Below, piece by piece: positions 55,275-64,000 of a DNA stretch of 64,000 nt (positions are counted from its first letter, which is position 1; each line of letters opens with the position of its first letter). The notes below the pieces were generated by a model, which was not told where the DNA came from, did no database searches, and saw only the letters and a program-made list of their open reading frames with translations. Origin of the DNA: Streptococcus parasuis (GTDB lineage: Bacteria; Bacillota; Bacilli; Lactobacillales; Streptococcaceae); NCBI RefSeq assembly GCF_021654455.1, contig NZ_AP024276.1:1922001-1986000 (forward strand), written 5' to 3'. The position numbers and the translations under genes are program-made.

Positions 55275-55317
55275 AAAACGCATAAAATCATGTTCATTAT
55301 GATTCTATGCGTTTTTT
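55275..55317 (+). terminator. Terminator after pepX, member of the AAAACGCATAAAATCAT hairpin family
   Basis: 17-base stem with one mismatch, loop of 7, then TTTT. Shares the first 20 bases with 37298-37316. The gap from 55318 to 55394 holds nothing else that I can see. Confidence 0.8.
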
Positions 55318-55394
55318 CAATGTAAATTGCTTCTACCAATTCAAATAGACGAGTCAAAACGAGTCGCACTACTGTACAACTCGAATGAATGTTC

Positions 55395-56564
55395 CTACTT
55401 TTCTAAAGGATGAATAATAACACCTTGCACAACACGGTTTACTGTACCAGTTGGGGACGGTGTATCTGGTAAATTTTTGCATTTAATGGCTGACATGATG
55501 GATACAGTTTGGGCAAAGATAATGTATGGGAAGGTTAGGAAGACATCTAGCAATCCAGCTCCTCCTTCTGCCAAAACAAAGTTTGCTGCCTCTGTACCTA
55601 CCAGCTTGTCAGCTGACAATGCCACAATGCGCTCAGCAATTCCATCTCCATGAACCTCATTGAGCAAGTCAACATCATACTGGCGAGTATAAGCATCATT
55701 TGATGCGAATAGAATAACCAATGTCTTGTCATTAATAAATGACTTTGGACCATGACGAAATCCGAGTGGAGATTCATACATTGTAGCAATCTTTCCAGCT
55801 GTTAGCTCAAGGATTTTCAATTGAGCTTCGTGAGCTAAGCCATAGAAACCACCAGCGCCCAGATAAATAACACGCTCAAAATCTAGATTGACAAGATCTT
55901 GTACATAGTCCTCCCGATCAAGGACATCTTGACCTAAGCGAACAATCGTTTCAACCCAATGAGCCTTTTCTTCTTGGCTAGCTGGTGAAAATACTAGAAG
56001 GGCTGTCAAAGACATGCAACTAAAGCTTCCAGTCATTGCAAAACCTTTATCGTTTGAACCTGCTGGTTGCAAGAGCAAGAGGTTATCGGTATCCCCCTCA
56101 GCCGCAATAGCTAGTTTTCCTTCTGGTGCACACGTGATTGTCACTTGATAAAGCTCATTCACCAACTGTTTAGCGATTTCAACCGCTGCAACACTCTCAG
56201 GTGAATTTCCTGAACGGGCAAATGATACTAAAATAGTTGGAATATCCGCTTGAAGATAATCATAGGGGCGTCCAACTAGTTCAACAGAACCAACTGTAGA
56301 AAAACGAATGTGTTTCAGGTCATTGACTTGGTTTAGATAATTTGCAATGCTCTGACCAACAAAGTCTGATGTCCCTGCTCCTGTAAAAATTACTTGGATT
56401 AAATCATGTTTTTCTTTTATCCCCGATAGAAAACTTTCTATCGCTTCTAGCTGAGACACATATAGTTGATATGCCTCTTGCCATAGACCAGGTTGTTGGA
56501 AAATTTCCTTTGCAGTAATACTTGCGCCCAATTTTTCAAGTTCTTCTTTTGCTAAACGAAACAT
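55395..56564 (-). CDS. agaS: AgaS-type SIS domain sugar-phosphate isomerase/deaminase
   Basis: 389 residues with two SIS domains: IQVIFTGAGTSDFVGQSIAN and VSFARSGNSPESVAAVEIAK in the first, VIYLGAGGFYGLAHEAQLKI and SPLGFRHGPKSFINDKTLVI in the second. AgaS deaminates galactosamine-6-phosphate to tagatose-6-phosphate, which feeds the lacC/lacD steps next door. It has its own promoter with a GntR-type palindrome and is separated from lacD by a terminator and a BOX-like repeat. Confidence 0.88.
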   Translation of the reverse strand: MFRLAKEELEKLGASITAKEIFQQPGLWQEAYQLYVSQLEAIESFLSGIKEKHDLIQVIFTGAGTSDFVGQSIANYLNQVNDLKHIRFSTVGSVELVGRPYDYLQADIPTILVSFARSGNSPESVAAVEIAKQLVNELYQVTITCAPEGKLAIAAEGDTDNLLLLQPAGSNDKGFAMTGSFSCMSLTALLVFSPASQEEKAHWVETIVRLGQDVLDREDYVQDLVNLDFERVIYLGAGGFYGLAHEAQLKILELTAGKIATMYESPLGFRHGPKSFINDKTLVILFASNDAYTRQYDVDLLNEVHGDGIAERIVALSADKLVGTEAANFVLAEGGAGLLDVFLTFPYIIFAQTVSIMSAIKCKNLPDTPSPTGTVNRVVQGVIIHPLEK

Positions 56565-56579
56565 AACTTCTCCTTGCCT

Positions 56580-56632
56580 CTGGTTATAACCAGTTTTTAT
56601 TTTATTATAACCTATTCGCTCAGCAAAGTCAA
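56580..56632 (-). promoter_or_regulatory. agaS promoter with a perfect palindromic operator
   Basis: Reverse-strand TTGACT (56632-56627), 17 bases, TATAAT (56609-56604). The 14-base palindrome CTGGTTATAACCAG (56580-56593) lies just after the start site, like sites of GntR/HutC regulators (NagR/AgaR type). Confidence 0.7.
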
Positions 56633-56712
56633 TTTAAAATAGGTTAATATGTCAAATTTAAAATGTTAGCTAGATCTTCAAAGTTAATTCTGGTCAGTCA
56701 CAAAAACTAGTA

Positions 56713-56818
56713 ATACTCAATAAACATCAAAAGTAGCCAAGGAAACGAAGCCGACGGTAGAAGTGGAATTCATCAAAGCAATTTGACAACGGATATTTCT
56801 GATTTTCGAAGAGTATAA
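56713..56818. repeat. Short BOX-like element
   Basis: About 106 bases, starting ATACTCAATAAACATCAAAA and ending GATTTTCGAAGAGTATAA, with no middle hairpin modules. It lies between agaS and lacD. Confidence 0.65.
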
Positions 56819-56912
56819 CTAGATTAAGACAAAATTCAATTGATATTGTGCTGTTTTCTCAGGTAACTTTTAGAAACAAATAGGATTGAGATTACTCTGA
56901 AGATTTACCAAT

Positions 56913-56945
56913 TAAAAACGCCCTCCCATCAAATAGAAAGACGTT
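56913..56945 (-). terminator. Terminator of the lacABCD operon
   Basis: Reverse-strand stem AACGTCTTTC / GAGGGCGTT-like with several wobbles followed by TTTTT, 30-60 bases past the lacD stop. Confidence 0.65.
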
Positions 56946-56974
56946 CCCAACAATTTGTATTCGAAATAAATCAA

Positions 56975-57952
56975 TTATTGATCCCTACAAGAGCAAGCAG
57001 TTTGATTCAAAACAGCATTCAACTTCTCAATATTTGCCCGACCAACTGTTTGTAACCATTCACGCGCAGCGGTTTCACCTTGTTCAATATAAACAGGCAC
57101 AACATCTGCCCAAGTCGCACGACCACATAAGACACCGTTAAATCTAGCGCCTGCTTCATGTGCAAACACTAGAGTTTCTTGGAACAGTCTAGCTGATACA
57201 CCCGCACTGAGATAAATGTATGGCAAATGGGTTGAAACTTCTTGCTGACGGAAATATTCAGTAGCTTCTTCTTTTGTATACACAACTTCCCCAGTCCCAA
57301 AACCTTCTACAAAATTCATATTGACTGGAACTTCCACCTTAAGAACATCTACTCCATAGCGTTCCTCTGAAAATAGTTTCATAGCTCCATTTACTTTTTG
57401 AGGTTTTACTTTGGCAAATTCGATACCTGTTGTGTCATCGATTGTTTCATCATAACTTAGAATTTCCAAGAAAAATGGCACCCCTTCAGCCTGACATTCA
57501 GAACCAATACGTTCAATATAGGCCTGTTTTTGGAGATTTACGTACTGATTACCATCTACATCATAATAAAGAAGAAATTTAATGGCATCCGCACCTTCTT
57601 CTTTTAGTCGTTTTACAGACCATTCTGGCAAACAATCAGGTAATCGACTCGTGCTAGCCGTATCATATCCTGTTTTTTCGTAAGCTAAAAGCAGGCCACA
57701 ATGTTCATCACGTGCACGAGATGCTGGTAAACCAAATTCTGGGTCTAAAAGAATAGATGATGAATACTTTGTTAATTCTTCCGACACTAGAGTTTTCAAC
57801 TCCTCTATTTGTTCTACAGTCGGTTCCTCCGCTTGGTATTTTGCCATCATTTTTTTCAATGCACCACGCTGATCAAATGCTAGAGCTGAAATAATTCCCG
57901 ACTCACTGCATATTTTTTCCATATATCTTTTCTTATTTGTTGATAAAACCAC
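56975..57952 (-). CDS. lacD: Tagatose 1,6-diphosphate aldolase
   Basis: 325 residues, matching Lactococcus LacD (MVL..KYMEK start). It splits tagatose-1,6-bisphosphate to DHAP and glyceraldehyde-3-phosphate. Motifs: [33 protein letters not shown], the Schiff-base Lys region [16 protein letters not shown], and [21 protein letters not shown] chose the GTG at 57952 because AGGAGG is 6 bases upstream; the ATG at 57922 lacks a site. It starts one base after the lacC stop. Confidence 0.95.
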   Translation of the reverse strand: MVLSTNKKRYMEKICSESGIISALAFDQRGALKKMMAKYQAEEPTVEQIEELKTLVSEELTKYSSSILLDPEFGLPASRARDEHCGLLLAYEKTGYDTASTSRLPDCLPEWSVKRLKEEGADAIKFLLYYDVDGNQYVNLQKQAYIERIGSECQAEGVPFFLEILSYDETIDDTTGIEFAKVKPQKVNGAMKLFSEERYGVDVLKVEVPVNMNFVEGFGTGEVVYTKEEATEYFRQQEVSTHLPYIYLSAGVSARLFQETLVFAHEAGARFNGVLCGRATWADVVPVYIEQGETAAREWLQTVGRANIEKLNAVLNQTACSCRDQ

Positions 57953-57953
57953 C

Positions 57954-58886
57954 TTATACCTCCTCGACTTCAATTTGAGAATACAATTCTTCTGAATGTT
58001 CTAAGTTGACATAACCTGTCTGTTCTTCCTGGGCATTCAACATTCCTAAAATATTTGCATTTTTAAGAAGTTCTACATCTGGTAATGCATGTGCTAGACT
58101 AGCAGCTATTCCTGCCACTGTTGAATCTCCTGAACCCACTGGATTGACAACGTCAATTTTAGGAATCCTGACACGATAAAACTTATCTTTATGTTTGGCA
58201 AAAGCCCCTTTTGCTCCCAAGGATACAACTACCCATTCAATTCCTTGGAATATCTGACTTGAAAGTACTGATTGTAACTCTTGGTTCTCATCGGTGACAT
58301 CACTTCCAATTAGCTGTGATAACTCCTCGGTATTCGGTTTAATTACCGTCGGCTTTTCTTTACTTTCAAGAACTTTTTTTAATGCTTCGCCAGAACAATC
58401 AAGAACTACTGCTACGCCAAACTTTTTACATAATTCAACAATTTTTACATAATAATCGCTTTCAAGTCCTTTGGGTAAACTGCCCGAAATGACAACCACT
58501 TCCACCTTGCTTAACAAGTTTCTCAAATGTTCAATAAAATTCAAGGCTTCATGTTCTTGGATAGTTGGTCCTTGTTCTAATATTTCTGTCTGTTGCCCTT
58601 CGTGCAGTATAGCAATGCAGTTTCGAGTTTCACCACTAATTTCCACAAAAGAGCTCTTAATGTGATTTTGATACAACTGATTTTTTACATCATTCCCAAG
58701 TTCTCCACCAATAAAACCAGTCGCAAGAACATCTTCACCAATTTGTTTCAAAACTCGTGTGACATTTAGACCCTTTCCTCCAGCTGTCTTTTGAACCTTT
58801 TCTACTCGATTGACAGAATCCAATTGAAACTGGCTCAACTGATATGCTATGTCAACCGACGGGTTTAAGGTAATTGTCAAAATCAT
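57954..58886 (-). CDS. lacC: Tagatose-6-phosphate kinase
   Basis: 310-residue PfkB family kinase: [57 protein letters not shown] and the catalytic [20 protein letters not shown]. It phosphorylates tagatose-6-phosphate with ATP. Third gene of lacABCD; 9 bases after lacB. Confidence 0.95.
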   Translation of the reverse strand: MILTITLNPSVDIAYQLSQFQLDSVNRVEKVQKTAGGKGLNVTRVLKQIGEDVLATGFIGGELGNDVKNQLYQNHIKSSFVEISGETRNCIAILHEGQQTEILEQGPTIQEHEALNFIEHLRNLLSKVEVVVISGSLPKGLESDYYVKIVELCKKFGVAVVLDCSGEALKKVLESKEKPTVIKPNTEELSQLIGSDVTDENQELQSVLSSQIFQGIEWVVVSLGAKGAFAKHKDKFYRVRIPKIDVVNPVGSGDSTVAGIAASLAHALPDVELLKNANILGMLNAQEEQTGYVNLEHSEELYSQIEVEEV

Positions 58887-58895
58887 GGCAGCCTC

Positions 58896-59860
<965 letters not shown>

Positions 59861-59933
59861 AACCTGTCTCCTAATATAATTGGAAAATTGATACCATTTG
59901 ATAAATGGATGAAAAACATTGTTTTGCAAAAAT

Positions 59934-59989
59934 GAAAAGCGCTTTCTCTTTTGTGTTTAAATTATACATCTTTTTAAACACGAAATCAA
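59934..59989 (-). promoter_or_regulatory. lacABCD promoter with LacR palindrome and CRE
   Basis: Reverse-strand TTGATT (59989-59984), 17 bases, TATAAT (59966-59961). GTGTTTAAA (59953-59961) and TTTAAACAC (59973-59981) are perfect arms embracing the -10, a good LacR site. Downstream GAAAAGCGCTTTCT (59934-59947) has the CRE core. Confidence 0.75.
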
Positions 59990-60030
59990 CATATTTTGTC
60001 CATAAATGGTGCGTTTTTTTAAAATTGCAA

Positions 60031-60062
60031 CAAAAAATCAACACAATCGTGTTGATTTTTGT
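60031..60062 (-). terminator. Terminator of lacR
   Basis: Stem AAAAATCAACAC / GTGTTGATTTTT with a 4-base loop, extended on both sides, next to the lacR stop. Confidence 0.8.
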
Positions 60063-60064
60063 TG

Positions 60065-60823
60065 CTAATGAATAATTTCTGTAAATTCTTCTAATAATTG
60101 GTAATTCTCGTCGTCAGGTTTCAAGTCAGTGATAACTGCAGTTAAATCCCGTAAACTACAAAAAGTTGTAAAATCCTCTTTCCCTACTTTTGATATATCC
60201 AGCAAGAGATACTTTTCTAAAGAACGTTTAATAGCAATTTGTTGTGTGTAAGCTTCTGCTAAAGTTGAGGTCATGACATCACTCCCTTTTACTCCATTTG
60301 CAGAGAAGAATATCTTACTAAAGTGCATCTTCTCCAAAGCCGTATTTGTAATCTCCCCTACAAATGATTCTGTCACTTGTCTATACTCTCCACCAAGCAA
60401 GAAAACATGGAATTCCTCCGATTTCTTTTGAGATAGTATCGTAAATACCGGCATACAATTTGTAATTACAGTCAAGCGATTATTTTTTATTGCCTCTGCC
60501 AAAAATGATACCGTTGTTCCGGGACCTAAAAATACTGTGTCTCCATCTTCAATTAACTTTGAAGCCTTATCTGCGATATCCTGCTTGGACTCCCTATTCT
60601 GAATATGCTTCTCAGAATGTGAGTACTCACGAAATTGGAAGGCCTTGTTACTTCGCGCACCACCATGAATTTTAGTCAGTACACCTTGTTCTTCTAATTC
60701 AATCAAGTCTCTCCGCACTGTCATATCCGTTACATTTAATAATCCCACTATTTCAGCTATTCGGATGGTTCCTTTTTTATTCACTAATCGCGTAATTTCA
60801 CTAAGTCTTTCTCGTTTGTTCAT
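60065..60823 (-). CDS. lacR: Lactose operon repressor, DeoR family
   Basis: 252 residues. DeoR helix-turn-helix [55 protein letters not shown], then the sugar-phosphate domain with [20 protein letters not shown]. LacR is released from DNA by tagatose-6-phosphate. The start at 60823 gives the family-typical [10 protein letters not shown]. It lies between the GH53 gene and lacA, with its own promoter. Confidence 0.92.
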   Translation of the reverse strand: MNKRERLSEITRLVNKKGTIRIAEIVGLLNVTDMTVRRDLIELEEQGVLTKIHGGARSNKAFQFREYSHSEKHIQNRESKQDIADKASKLIEDGDTVFLGPGTTVSFLAEAIKNNRLTVITNCMPVFTILSQKKSEEFHVFLLGGEYRQVTESFVGEITNTALEKMHFSKIFFSANGVKGSDVMTSTLAEAYTQQIAIKRSLEKYLLLDISKVGKEDFTTFCSLRDLTAVITDLKPDDENYQLLEEFTEIIH

Positions 60824-60857
60824 CTTGTAAATCCATGCTCCTTTTCTTTTCATCCTA

Positions 60858-60900
60858 ATTGTATAAAAAAATGTTGGAAAAGACAATTTTTCCAACATTT
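60858..60900 (-). promoter_or_regulatory. GH53 terminator with the lacR promoter inside it
   Basis: The hairpin AAATGTTGGAAAA / TTTTCCAACATTT (60869-60881 with 60888-60900) ends in a U-run. The lacR -35 TTGTCT (60886-60881) falls in its loop and the -10 TACAAT (60863-60858) follows at 17 bases. Confidence 0.65.
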
Positions 60901-60923
60901 TTTGTTCACTACAACAATATAGT

Positions 60924-64000
<3,077 letters not shown>

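Overview
The window is chromosomal DNA of a low-GC streptococcus and the gene set fits Streptococcus suis best: gdhA, pyrD type 1A, a fused msrAB, the treR/treBC pair, the rnhC-lepB-recD2 run, pflB, cppA/pepX, the lacABCD tagatose pathway, CapA and LysM/CHAP surface proteins, and many BOX-like intergenic repeats. The species call is an inference from gene content and order; there is no rRNA or tRNA here to confirm it.

Layout. 1-5.6 kb: the lrgAB end (reverse strand), a PadR/DUF1700/DUF4097 envelope-stress-type operon, and a YhgE/Pip membrane protein divergent from its TetR regulator with two matched operators. 6.2-8.8 kb: a three-gene ABC-2 exporter. 8.8-13.6 kb: accessory, decayed stretch with BOX-like repeats, two Cof-type HAD phosphatases, two GNAT acetyltransferases, gene fragments and a 189-nt direct duplication. 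13.6-26 kb: mostly reverse-strand housekeeping genes (capA, pyrD, MscS, AgcS amino-acid symporter behind a glycine riboswitch, msrAB, trxA, mutS2), with forward gdhA behind two CodY-like boxes and a GNAT gene broken by two copies of a 58-nt repeat. 26-33.7 kb: cvpA/zapA-like, trehalose regulator and uptake/hydrolysis genes, then an IS1182-type element placed exactly at the treC terminator. 33.8-46.8 kb: LysM protein with an intragenic tandem repeat, alkaline phosphatase with a Pho-box-like promoter, an oxidoreductase, rnhC-lepB-recD2, a DNA glycosylase, a PfkB kinase with an unclear start, an Rrf2 regulator with its NAD(P)H-binding partner, dinB. 47-55 kb: pflB, CHAP amidase, DUF1697, serine hydrolase, cppA, pepX. 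55-64 kb: agaS and the tagatose-6-phosphate pathway (lacA-D), lacR, a wall-anchored GH53 endo-galactanase and the end of the lactose-type PTS EIIBC gene.

How the parts work together. The right end reads as a galactan/lactose catabolic module: a surface GH53 enzyme cuts beta-1,4-galactan, a lactose-type PTS imports the product, and LacABCD converts galactose-6-phosphate to triose phosphates, under LacR and probably CcpA. The trehalose module is regulated the same way (TreR operator plus CRE). Many promoters carry readable operator architecture (CodY, CcpA, Rex-like, Pho-box-like, TetR, PadR, Rrf2, GntR/HutC-like palindromes). No CRISPR array, prophage, restriction system, toxin-antitoxin pair or clearly new defence system was seen. 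The most unusual items are the IS/terminator duplication, the twice-interrupted GNAT gene, the single-aptamer glycine riboswitch, the PfkB start problem, and the decayed 11.5-13.6 kb island.
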